A stretch of DNA of 64,000 nt. It comes from Phytophthora hibernalis (taxonomy: Eukaryota; Oomycota; Peronosporomycetes; Peronosporales; Peronosporaceae). Where the stretch lies: assembly GCA_012656075.1 (NCBI GenBank), contig JAAKBF010000171.1, positions 186,001-250,000 on the forward strand. Reading direction: 5' to 3'. The notes beneath the pieces were generated by a model. It made no database searches and had not been told where the DNA came from. It saw only the letters and a program-made list of their open reading frames with translations. A program made the translations under genes and the position numbers. Of the stretch, positions 54,005 through 64,000 are shown one piece after another (position 1 is the stretch's first letter; the number at the start of each line of letters is the position of its first letter).

Positions 54005-55788
54005 TGAATGGGACCCTACTCGGAGACGTTGGGGGCCCCTATCCTTCCAAGGGTTAGTATTATAAGCTAGTGGGGGCCCTGCTCCTGGTTCAGAGGAATG
54101 GGAGAGCGAGCTCGAAACAGCACGTGGTGGAGGGTATCCTCTCAGACCACCACTTCACTATGACTCCTCTTCCTTTGAATTAATTGGGGACGACAGACGC
54201 GAGGTCAGTTGTGTTAACCGCGAGCACAACAACAATACATACAAGCAGCAATGTGCTTTGGGTGAGGAAAACCAGCCCAGTACGAGAATCTCAAAGGCGC
54301 GAGTACCAGCGACGAGGACCCGTACGCGACGTCAACAGAACAGTTCCGCTAACTTTCCAGCTGAAGAACAAGAAGATGATCAAGATGAGGAGACGAAAGC
54401 AGAAGATCCGTCTCCGCCCAGCTCCTCGACAAGTGCGAAGAAGACGCGCAAACGTTCACACTACTTGAGTCATGAAGTCCGCTGCCAGATCATCGAACGC
54501 GTCGCCGGTGGAGAGCAACAGGCAGCTCTCGCGCGGGAGTTCGGTGTCACTAGAGCAGCCGTGTGCCACATCCAGAAACACCGCTTCGAGATCCTTGCGC
54601 GTCCAGTGAATCCGCCAACGTAAGTAGTTTCAACGTTTGTGGTGTTCAGATTTAATTATTGCGCGGTGATGACCTTCACTAATATCATGTCTGTCTACCA
54701 CGTACACCGATCTTCAGGAGCAGCGAAGTAGCTTTGACGGCAGGACCAGCGAGGGATCAACGGCTTGTCCACGAAGTACGGACTCCATCGGTGCTTATGC
54801 TGTTGACGACGATGCGTGACCGACGATCGGACTCAGCGTCATTCCGCCGCGCTACTGGACGAATCATCATGTGCGTTAACCTCTCGGCTCCAAAACTGAC
54901 TGGAGGTGGCTTAATCTGTCTGATACTCACTTCGTTATTGTTATGGGTTTGGTATTGTGTGACGTGGTGTTGATCAGGATCCTGATCGAGGAAGTGTTAG
55001 GCCAAGTTGACGCCCGGGCCGTGCAAATCACCACGTCGAGTGGCTACGTGACCACCGGGATTGAACGACGGCATCAACTATGTGGGGTAAAACTTGGAGA
55101 CGAAGGGTATCCTTTTTCAGTGCTGTTTCACCAAATCGAAGTCGATGCCACAGAAGGTATGGTCTCTAAGTATTCAGCCTTTCTGCTACTGACGGATTTT
55201 CTTGCTAGAAATCGAACATTGACTCAGCTGACTGGTGGATGCTACTCAACAGGCTACATTCACGTAGACTCCGCCGTCGATCAGTGCGGTCTTCGACAAT
55301 GGTGCTTGGGGCGAATGGACCTGCCGGCTAGTATAGTGTCGTGCAAGGTGCTCCTCTTTACCGCAACATGCTCGACAGGCGGGCGCGAATGCAAGGCAAT
55401 CGAGGTACGCCAGAAAAACCATGGCATTGGGCTGGCTAGCGCAATGTGATTTATGAGCCATGCACTCAAGAAACAATGATATCCTGGGCTAACAATACCA
55501 ACAAATATGCTGCTAGGCTCTTCGTGGCGTGGGTACTCGAGAAAAACATCACTCTCATTGCGATCGTGTGCGCGTCGGAAGGCCTCACCACCGTTTGCAG
55601 TCGCTTTCCAGGTACGTTCACTCAGTCGTCGTTTGGTCCCGTTAACACTTAGCACTTACCTTTAGTGTGCTTTCACTGTTCAATGAATGAGCAGAGGTCC
55701 ATGTTGTCACGGCAGCCATCTAGACCCATTGACGGTGGACATCGTCCCTGGTTTTGGCGACTTCATAGCGCGGTACAATGACGAATAG
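54005..55788 (+). pseudogene. HTH-UPRT copy A, inactivated
   Basis: Same six-exon gene as 57106-58922 but with lesions: start and first ~10 codons missing, an early GAA to TAA change near 54063, a 2-bp deletion in exon 5 (CTCGAG where B has CTCTCGAG), and a 10-bp deletion in the last exon that creates a TAG near 55720. The HTH exon (54258-54620) is unchanged. The unit's R1 part lies 13 kb away at 40701, separated by Ngaro-1. Confidence 0.85.
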
Positions 55789-56419
55789 GAATAATTGTTC
55801 AGATAAATGTACGAGACCAGAACATTCGTTGCACTTCTGTTGCACACCGTGAAACTGCGAAATGCTTCGATAGGTTTTGTAGATTGAAGCCAAAAAGATC
55901 GTTCTAACCGAGAGAGAGATCTTTGATGTTGAAGTGAGGTTCATAAATCGATCTTCGATTACATTCCGTACGAGTTATACTACGTATTCAGCAAACAATG
56001 AACGGACAGCAAACAGCAGGCTCGTCTCATATGGTTGTCTTACGCAGAGGTGCCACGAGTTTTGTCCACAGACGCTGATACCAAACCAATCCTCGATTGA
56101 GCAGTCCCAACTGCCAAGCAAGTAACTCGCGTGGCTAGCCCAGCACGTCTTCGTCCTCACCTGTCGGCTTGAATTAACACATGCTTATCTCTGATTTAAA
56201 GTTGCTCGGAACATCCGTGCCGAAACATGATTTTTTTATCTACTTCGACATGCGCCCGTTCATCAATATGAGAAGACCCACTGCTATTCCCCATTTCGGA
56301 GAGTCCCCAAGATTGGGTCGTGGATGCTCAAGATGTACAGCATGTATGCTTGGTCGCCCCCAGTTTATTAAATAGCCATCAACTGTTTTGATCAACCTTT
56401 TCGTGTCCGAGACATTTAT
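55789..56419. other. 3' flank of HTH-UPRT unit A
   Basis: Matches the 3' flank of copy B (58923 to about 59340) and of copy C (inverse), then diverges. No further gene recognised. Confidence 0.5.
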
Positions 56420-56938
56420 TTGAAGTAACCTGTCCAACTTGATAGGATCTGTGGGCTAATTCAGCTTTAAATATTAAGTTTAAGGGGTCATTCACTGAGT
56501 TTTTATTTTAGCAACTACCCGGAAACAAAACTAACGTTAAACGTTAAAATAGTCATATCATATGATTTGGACGTTTAGGGCAATCTATGCCAAGTGCAGT
56601 CAAACATTCATCATGTGGTTTGACGTCCTGGATCTTAGGACGGCGCTGGACTCCGAAACAGACAAGGAAAGACAGCGAGGAAACACTACTACCGACTCAG
56701 AACCTCATCGTCATGGCCTGCTACTATCCAACGTCATGGCCGTGAAAAACAAATAGGCATCGGGTGAACTGAGACCAGGTGCTCTGAGATTCGCCTCAGA
56801 GTGCTATATATAACATTGACAAGAAGCCTCCGTGGATCATAGTGACTCACGGAACGGTGTGAGGAGTACACAAGCCTGTCCGCAGTCGCTCCAATCGCAT
56901 GTCTGTTCTCGCTCACCACGTGAGTTTACTGGTCGAAA
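56420..56938 (+). repeat. R1 repeat, left part of HTH-UPRT unit B
   Basis: ~520 bp repeat that directly precedes the promoter of the intact HTH-UPRT gene; also at 40701-41221 and, inverted, 63704-64000. No convincing coding frame. It may be the distal promoter or the start of a larger mobile unit. Confidence 0.88.
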
Positions 56939-57105
56939 ATGATGTCGAATGCTGCTCCCCCTCTGCACGAACTCGACCTCGAAACATAATCGCCACGTCT
57001 TGGTTTCAAAGGCCCTTCCCATACGTACCGGTACTCATCTCCAGGGACCCAACAGGCCGGACGTAGGTAGCTAAACGGCCCAAATACGGGTTTAACCACG
57101 AAGCG

Positions 57106-58922
57106 ATGGACTCACAACCCTCCATTTATTCGCCCTCTGGGGCCCTGCTCGGAGACTCTGACGAGCCCCAGACCTTCCAAGGGTTAGTGTTAGAAGCTAG
57201 TGGGGGCCCTGCTCCTGGTTCAGAGGAATGGGAGAGCGAGCTCGAAACAGCACGTGGTGGAGGGTATCCTCTCAGACCACCACTTCACTATGACTCCTCT
57301 TCCTTTGAATTAATTGGGGACGACAGACGCGAGGTCAGTTGTGTTAACCGCGAGCACAACAACAATACATACAAGCAGCAATGTGCTTTGGGTGAGGAAA
57401 ACCAGCCCAGTACGAGAATCTCAAAGGCGCGAGTACCAGCGACGAGGACCCGTACGCGACGTCAACAGAACAGTTCCGCTAACTTTCCAGCTGAAGAACA
57501 AGAAGATGATCAAGATGAGGAGACGAAAGCAGAAGATCCGTCTCCGCCCAGCTCCTCGACAAGTGCGAAGAAGACGCGCAAACGTTCACACTACTTGAGT
57601 CATGAAGTCCGCTGCCAGATCATCGAACGCGTCGCCGGTGGAGAGCAACAGGCAGCTCTCGCGCGGGAGTTCGGTGTCACTAGAGCAGCCGTGTGCCACA
57701 TCCAGAAACACCGCTTCGAGATCCTTGCGCGTCCAGTGAATCCGCCAACGTAAGTAGTTTCAACGTTTGTGGTGTTCAGATTTAATTATTGCGCGGTGAT
57801 GACCTTCACTAATATCATGTCTGTCTACCACGTACACCGATCTTCAGGAGCAGCGAAGTAGCTTTGACGGCAGGACCAGCGAGGGATCAACGGCTTGTCC
57901 ACGAAGTACGGACTCCATCGGTGCTTATGCTGTTGACGACGATGCGTGACCGACGATCGGACTCAGCGTCATTCCGCCGCGCTACTGGACGAATCATCAT
58001 GTGCGTTAACCTCTCTCGGCTCCAAAACTGACTGGAGGTGGCTTAATCTGTCTGATACTCACTTCGTTATTGTTATGGGTTTGGTATTGTGTGACGTGGT
58101 GTTGATCAGGATCCTGATCGAGGAAGTGTTAGGCCAAGTTGACGCCCGGGCCGTGCAAATCACCACGTCGAGTGGCTACGTGACCACCGGGATTGAACGA
58201 CGGCATCAACTATGTGGGGTAAAACTTGGAGACGAAGGGTATCCTTTTTCAGTGCTGTTTCACCAAATCGAAGTCGATGCCACAGAAGGTATGGTCTCTA
58301 AGTATTCAGCCTTTCTGCTACTGACGGATTTTCTTGCTAGAAATCGAACATTGACTCAGCTGACTGGTGGATGCTACTCAACAGGCTACATTCACGTAGA
58401 CTCCGCCGTCGATCAGTGCGGTCTTCGACAATGGTGCTTGGGGCGAATGGACCTGCCGGCTAGTATAGTGTCGTGCAAGGTGCTCCTCTTTACCGCAACA
58501 TGCTCGACAGGCGGGCGCGAATGCAAGGCAATCGAGGTACGCCAGAAAAACCATGGCATTGGGCTGGCTAGCGCAATGTGATTTATGAGCCATGCACTCA
58601 AGAAACAATGATATCCTGGGCTAACAATACCAACAAATATGCTGCTAGGCTCTTCGTGGCGTGGGTACTCTCGAGAAAAACATCACTCTCATTGCGATCG
58701 TGTGCGCGTCGGAAGGCCTCACCACCGTTTGCAGTCGCTTTCCAGGTACGTTCACTCAGTCGTCGTTTGGACTTAGCACTTACCTTTAGTGTGCTTTCAC
58801 TGTTCAATGAATGAGCAGAGGTCCATGTTGTCACGGCAGCCATCGACTGCACCGTAGACCCATTGACGGTGGACATCGTCCCTGGTTTTGGCGACTTCAT
58901 AGCGCGGTACAATGACGAATAG
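57106..58922 (+). CDS. HTH DNA-binding / uracil phosphoribosyltransferase-like fusion protein (copy B, intact)
   Basis: Six exons: 57106-57749, 57848-58000, 58110-58288, 58385-58536, 58649-58745, 58819-58922; all introns GT-AG and all phases agree, giving 442 aa. Residues ~1-160 are acidic/low-complexity with a basic stretch. Residues ~164-206 form a helix-turn-helix (LSHEVRCQIIERVAGGEQQA, ALAREFGVTRAAVCHIQ) like transposase or Psq HTH. Residues ~215-442 follow the UPRT fold: LMLLTTMRDRRSDSASFR, ILIEEVLGQV, CGVKLGDEG, CKVLLFTATCSTGGRECKAI (PRPP loop), EKNITLIAIVCASEGLTTVC, VVTAAIDCTVDPLTVDIVPG and FGDFIARY. The usual RAG(E) and DPM residues are changed, so ligand binding rather than catalysis is possible. 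Only intact copy of three. Confidence 0.8.
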
Positions 58923-59412
58923 GAATAATTGTTCAGATAAATGTACGAGACCAGAACATTCGTTGCACTTCTGTTGCACACCGTGAAACTGCGAAATGCT
59001 TCGATAGGTTTTGTAGATTGAAGCCAAAATGATCGTTCTAACCGAGAGAGAGATCTTTGATGTTGAAGTGAGGTTCATAAATCGATCTTCGATTACATTC
59101 CGTACGAGTTATACTACGTATTCAGCAAACAATGAACGGACAGCAAACAGCAGGCTCGTCTCATATGGTTGTCTTACGCAGAGGTGCCACGAGTTTTGTC
59201 CACAGACGCTGATACCAAACCAATCCTCGATTGAGCAGTCCCAACTGCCAAGCAAGTAACTCGCGTGGCTAGCCCAGCACGTCTTCGTCCTCACCTGTCG
59301 GCTTGAATTAACACATGCCTATCTCTGATTAAGAGTTGCTGGAACATCCATACCAGCAACGTGATGAAACTTGAACGTGTTTTCTCTACTTCAGCATGCG
59401 CACGTTCAGGTT

Positions 59413-60557
59413 AAACATCAATACCCTCATATATCCGCTTCACTTCCTGCTATTCCCAATTTCGGAGAGTCCCAGACTCAATCCTGCTGTAAATGCTTGG
59501 TCGCCCCCAGTATAGCCATCAGTTTTTTGATCAACCTTTTCGTGTTCTCGTGCTCGAATGAAGTAACCTGATAGCATCCGTGGGCTAATTCTGTCTTAAA
59601 TATTAATGAGTATATTCAATGCCGAGCGCTTGTCACTGGCAGCTTCTTTAAATCACAGTCAAACAAAAGGGCCCCTTAGTGTGTCATTTCAGTAGAGCGA
59701 TGTCAATATCCAGGCGGTCGCTAGGTGCTGGATCCAGCGGAGCACCTGCGTAGTATCAACAGCGCGTTCGTGGCGAAGTATAACACGGGCCTCGTAAGCG
59801 CGACTACAGCGGGGTTCTTCGGCGATTCCAAGCGGTGGTGCGCTGGGTGGTGGATCCGGTGGACATTCTCACGGAGCTGTTCGAGACATCGTTGACAAGA
59901 GCGTCTACGGACTGAGTACTTGGGTGGTGCGTTATTACCCATTCGTATCGTGCTTATGAGCTTGTATCCCCAGGAGCTGTGGTCGAGCGCTTGCTATCCG
60001 TTTCCGAGGATACTCTTCGTCATTGGGGGCAAGAAAATTTTCATTGATCACCAGCCAGGCCTCGTTTGAGGGCGTGGTGACGCGGGTTAGCGGCACAAGG
60101 AAAACTTGCGAGTGAGCTTCCTGTCGGTCTAGAGAGCTAGTTGCTCGAGGAGCACGTCCTCGAGCTCTTTTCTAAGAATACCAGTGGTTTCGAAACTACT
60201 CAATCCTATCCAGAAACCCGAACATCCTGCGAATGCTCGCCATACCGGGCTGCGGCTTCGGGTCGCAAATTTAAGCTTGGTACCCCCTGTAATGACTGAC
60301 GGCTATAAGCATGAGTACTACACATGACAGTGACCACACAAAGAGTACGCAATGCTTCCTGTATCGACTTGACTATCGGTGTTGAGATTTCTCGCCAACA
60401 TACTCTTTGCTGCAATTACCGGTAACAAGACGGACGGAGCTTACAAACGCCAAATGTGCACAACATTCACCATTTGGTAGTTTACTTAGCCCAAGAAATA
60501 TATCGTTGATCGCTTTTAACCGTATCCCTAAATCGCTGTGCACGTTGCTCTCGTCTC
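59413..60557. other. Spacer between HTH-UPRT arm and effector gene
   Basis: A ~50-bp remnant of the R1 start lies at about 59565-59610 (GAAGTAACCTGATAGC, GTGGGCTAATTC). The remaining ~950 bp hold short frames without recognised domains. Confidence 0.45.
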
Positions 60558-60959
60558 CTAGTTTGGCAAGTGCATGAATTCTTTTGCGAGGATATAATCC
60601 CCCATTGTTATCAAATCGCGGTTCATTATATCCTCAAGCACATTTTTGGACTTAGTGTTTTTCATGTTCTTCAAAATGTTGGCGACGTGGACCATGCCTT
60701 GTTCTTCCAGCTTCGTGATGATATGTTTGAGGCTTCCAAACTTGGTTCGCTCTTCGCCAGCGGCTATCGAGTCATCATCTTCTGCGTCTGTGACGCGAAG
60801 GAATCTCGTATGGGGGTCACTACTGATCATAGAATCTGCCGTAAAGTCGGGAGTGGTCTTGGTCAAGAGCCGAGGCTCGTCAATATTTGTAAGCGCTGCG
60901 TCGACACTGCTGCGAGCAACGACCGCGACTGCAAGTGCAACGTAGAATATACTGCGCAT
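60558..60959 (-). CDS. RXLR-dEER secreted effector candidate
   Basis: 133-aa secreted protein, single exon. Signal peptide at residues 1-21 (MRSIFYVALAVAVVARSSVD), RXLR motif RFLR at 52-55, then an acidic stretch and EER at 69-71. The C-terminal ~62 residues (from TKFGSLKHII) are predicted mostly helical and could be one short WY-like unit, but the key Trp/Tyr are not obvious. Such proteins are delivered into plant cells by Phytophthora and related oomycetes; the target is unknown. It lies between inverted copies of the HTH-UPRT unit. Frame intact. Confidence 0.88.
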   Translation of the reverse strand: MRSIFYVALAVAVVARSSVDAALTNIDEPRLLTKTTPDFTADSMISSDPHTRFLRVTDAEDDDSIAAGEERTKFGSLKHIITKLEEQGMVHVANILKNMKNTKSKNVLEDIMNRDLITMGDYILAKEFMHLPN

Positions 60960-61298
60960 GATTGGGGTGAAAGATTCTGCTAGAAGGAGGAACTCGTTGT
61001 CAAGCGAAATGTGAAGTGAGAGCCGACCATTCTTACGTCTACCGGCGGACCAACGGGCAAACGACGGGGATCAATACTCTAGAGTCAACAAAAAGAAAAC
61101 AATGTGTCGTTCGTACGCATACTAAAATATGATTACGAACCAAAGTGTGAGCTTTCGTTAAGCTCAAATAGTACTATGTTCTATTATTTCAATATTACTA
61201 TTTGAATATTAACATCGTTCCTAGCAATTGGGTTCGTACTGTATACATGTAAGTTACACATGATGTAACTACAAAAAGTCGCGATTACTGTACCTGAA
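60960..61298. promoter_or_regulatory. Effector upstream region
   Basis: About 340 bp, AT-rich, between the effector start and the end of the inverted HTH-UPRT arm; presumably its promoter. No defined motif identified. Confidence 0.4.
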
Positions 61299-61720
61299 CG
61301 GGCGAATGCTGGAAAAAAACATGTTCAAGTTTCATCACGTTGCTGGTATGGATGTTTCAGCAACTTTAAATCAGAGATAGACATGTGTTAATTCATGGCA
61401 GTTGGCACTGCTCAATCAAGGATTGGTTTGGTATCAGCGTCTGTGGACAAAACTCGTGGCACCTCTGCGTAAGACAACCATATGAGACGAGCCTGCTGTT
61501 TGCTGTCCGTTCATTGTTTGCTGAATACGTAGTATAACTCGTACGGAATGTAATCGAAGATCGATTTATGACCTCACTTCAACATCAAAGATCTCTCTCG
61601 GTTAGAACGATCATTTTGGCTTCAATCTACAAAACCTATCGAAGCATTTCGCAGTTTCACGGTGTGCAACAGAAGTGCAACGAATGTTCTGGTCTCGTAC
61701 ATTTATCTGAACAATTATTC

Positions 61721-63536
61721 CTATTCGTCATTGTACCGCGCTATGAAGTCGCCAAAACCAGGGACGATGTCCACCGTCAATGGGTCTAGATGGCTGCCGT
61801 GACAACATGGACCTCTGCTCATTCATTGAACAGTGAAAGCACACTAAAGGTAAGTGCTAAGTGTTAACGGGACCAAACGACGACTGAGTGAACGTACCTG
61901 GAAAGCGACTGCAAACGGTGGTGAGGCCTTCCGACGCGCACACGATCGCAATGAGAGTGATGTTTTTCTCGAGAGTACCCACGCCACGAAGAGCCTAGCA
62001 GCATATTTGTTGGTATTGTTAGCCCAGGATATCATTGTTTCTTGAGTGCATGGCTCATAAATCACATTGCGCTAGCCAGCCCAATGCCATGGTTTTTCTG
62101 GCGTACCTCGATTGCCTTGCATTCGCGCCCGCCTGTCGAGCATGTTGCGGTAAAGAGGAGCACCTTGCACGACACTATACTAGCCGGCAGGTCCATTCGC
62201 CCCAAGCACCATTGTCGAAGACCGCACTGATCGACGGCGGAGTCTACGTGAATGTAGCCTGTTGAGTAGCATCCACCAGTCAGCTGAGTCAATGTTCGAT
62301 TTCTAGCAAGAAAATCCGTCAGTAGCAGAAAGGCTGAATACTTAGAGACCATACCTTCTGTGGCATCGACTTCGATTTGGTGAAACAGCACTGAAAAAGG
62401 ATACCCTTCGTCTCCAAGTTTTACCCCACATAGTTGATGCCGTCGTTCAATCCCGGTGGTCACGTAGCCACTCGACGTGGTGATTTGCACGGCCCGGGCG
62501 TCAACTTGGCCTAACACTTCCTCGATCAGGATCCTGATCAACACCACGTCACACAATACCAAACCCATAACAATAACGAAGTGAGTATCAGACAGATTAA
62601 GCCACCTCCAGTCAGTTTTGGAGCCGAGAGAGGTTAACGCACATGATGATTCGTCCAGTAGCGCGGCGGAATGACGCTGAGTCCGATCGTCGGTCACGCA
62701 TCGTCGTCAACAGCATAAGCACCGATGGAGTCCGTACTTCGTGGACAAGCCGTTGATCCCTCGCTGGTCCTGCCGTCAAAGCTACTTCGCTGCTCCTGAA
62801 GATCGGTGTACGTGGTAGACAGACATGATATTAGTGAAGGTCATCACCGCGCAATAATTAAATCTGAACACCACAAACGTTGAAACTACTTACGTTGGCG
62901 GATTCACTGGACGCGCAAGGATCTCGAAGCGGTGTTTCTGGATGTGGCACACGGCTGCTCTAGTGACACCGAACTCCCGCGCGAGAGCTGCCTGTTGCTC
63001 TCCACCGGCGACGCGTTCGATGATCTGGCAGCGGACTTCATGACTCAAGTAGTGTGAACGTTTGCGCGTCTTCTTCGCACTTGTCGAGGAGCTGGGCGGA
63101 GACGGATCTTCTGCTTTCGTCTCCTCATCTTGATCATCTTCTTGTTCTTCAGCTGGAAAGTTAGCGGAACTGTTCTGTTGACGTCGCGTACGGGTCCTCG
63201 TCGCTGGTACTCGCGCCTTTGAGATTCTCGTACTGGGCTGGTTTTCCTCACCCAAAGCACATTGCTGCTTGTATGTATTGTTGTTGTGCTCGCGGTTAAC
63301 ACAACTGACCTCGCGTCTGTCGTCCCCAATTAATTCAAAGGAAGAGGAGTCATAGTGAAGTGGTGGTCTGAGAGGATACCCTCCACCACGTGCTGTTTCG
63401 AGCTCGCTCTCCCATTCCTCTGAACCAGGAGCAGGGCCCCACTAGCTTCTAACACTAACCCTTGGAAGGTCTGGGGCTCGTCAGAGTCTCCGAGCAGGGC
63501 CCCAGAGGGCGAATAAATGGAGGGTTGTGAGTCCAT
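61721..63536 (-). pseudogene. HTH-UPRT copy C, inverted, inactivated
   Basis: Minus-strand copy of the six-exon gene. The start (MDSQPSIYSPSGALLGDSDE) is intact, but a G run has lost one base near 63440, which shifts the frame after about 33 codons. The last exon has the same 10-bp deletion as copy A, giving an early stop near 61788. Exon 5 is intact, like copy B. The HTH exon (63255-62890) is unchanged. Confidence 0.85.
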
Positions 63537-63703
63537 CGCTTCGTGGTTAAACCCGTATTTGGGCCGTTTAGCTACCTACGTCCGGCCTGTTGGGTCCCTG
63601 GAGATGAGTACCGGTACGTATGGGAAGGGCCTTTGAAACCAAGACGTGGCGATTATGTTTCGAGGTCGAGTTCGTGCAGAGGGGGAGCAGCATTCGACAT
63701 CAT

Positions 63704-64000
63704 TTTCGACCAGTAAACTCACGTGGTGAGCGAGAACAGACATGCGATTGGAGCGACTGCGGACAGGCTTGTGTACTCCTCACACCGTTCCGTGAGTCAC
63801 TATGATCCACGGAGGCTTCTTGTCAATGTTATAGGGGGCCACTCAGCACTCTGAGGCGAATCTCAGAGCACCTGGTCTCAGTTCACCCGATGCCTATTTG
63901 TTTTTCACGGCCATGACGTTGGATAGTAGCAGGCCATGACGATGAGGTTCTGAGTCGGTAGTAGTGTTTCCTCGCTGTCTTTCCTTGTCTGTTTCGGAGT
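63704..64000 (-). repeat. R1 repeat of HTH-UPRT unit C (cut by window end)
   Basis: Reverse complement of the right part of R1 (compare 56640-56938); continues past the window. Confidence 0.88.

Larger units (their letters stand above)
56420..59412 (+). repeat. Left arm of inverted duplication around the effector gene
   Basis: R1 plus HTH-UPRT gene plus 3' flank. Its reverse complement is 61299-64000 and beyond, nearly identical over the gene. The right end of similarity is near 59412 (CACGTTCAGG) and 61299 (CCTGAACGG). Arm C lacks ~55 bp found in B near 59235-59305. Confidence 0.85.
61299..64000 (-). repeat. Right arm of inverted duplication around the effector gene
   Basis: See 56420-59412; at least 2.7 kb. 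The full arm length is unknown because the window ends inside R1. Confidence 0.85.

Noticed and set aside
57328..57369. A 42-bp intron in exon 1 of HTH-UPRT
   Set aside because: GT and AG are present and length is a multiple of three, but it is shorter than every other intron here and the frame stays open without splicing.
1..64000. tRNA, rRNA, or snRNA genes
   Set aside because: No cloverleaf with anticodon arm, no rRNA-like stretch, and no snRNA signature was found by reading; a covariance-model search was not possible.

Overview
The window is nuclear DNA of an oomycete, most likely a Phytophthora-type plant pathogen. Signs of this are a secreted RXLR-dEER effector gene (60558-60959), compact host genes with short GT-AG introns, an SPEF1-type flagellar gene, two laccase genes, and many Ty3/Gypsy and Ngaro (tyrosine-recombinase) retroelements. 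No prokaryotic or organellar features were seen.

Gene-rich left part (1-12020): a RING-finger/protein-kinase fusion (minus, cut by the window start); a PHD-finger/chromo-barrel chromatin protein broken by several frameshifts; a stand-alone dihydrofolate reductase; a complete 7-exon NSUN2-type RNA m5C methyltransferase; a PAP2-like membrane protein (minus); and, divergent from it, a dual-specificity-phosphatase-like gene whose catalytic arginine is replaced by glutamate. Exon phases agree for the genes modelled.

Repeat-rich middle part (12000-53850): a decayed Gypsy element (about 13050-19490) split by an 831-bp insertion; a young Gypsy element on the minus strand with near-identical LTRs (19491-25695); an SPEF1/CLAMP gene; two divergent, broken laccase genes, the second cut by a hAT transposon end; a large palindrome with a 35-bp tandem array at its centre, derived from a Ngaro gag; a LINE with a 19-bp target duplication and an internal inversion; and two Ngaro elements, one nested inside the recombinase gene of the other. 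The inner Ngaro carries what looks like a captured 5' piece of a carnitine palmitoyltransferase 1 gene inside its gag.

Right part (53500-64000): three copies of one unit made of a ~520-bp repeat (R1) followed by a six-exon gene that fuses a helix-turn-helix DNA-binding domain to a uracil phosphoribosyltransferase-like domain. Two copies are direct and one is inverted. Only the middle copy (57106-58922, 442 aa) reads intact. The second and third copies form inverted arms of at least 2.7 kb around the RXLR effector gene. The first unit was split by the outer Ngaro, which puts the events in order: unit duplication, then outer Ngaro, then inner Ngaro. This multicopy HTH-UPRT fusion and its palindromic setting around an effector gene is the strongest candidate for something undescribed.
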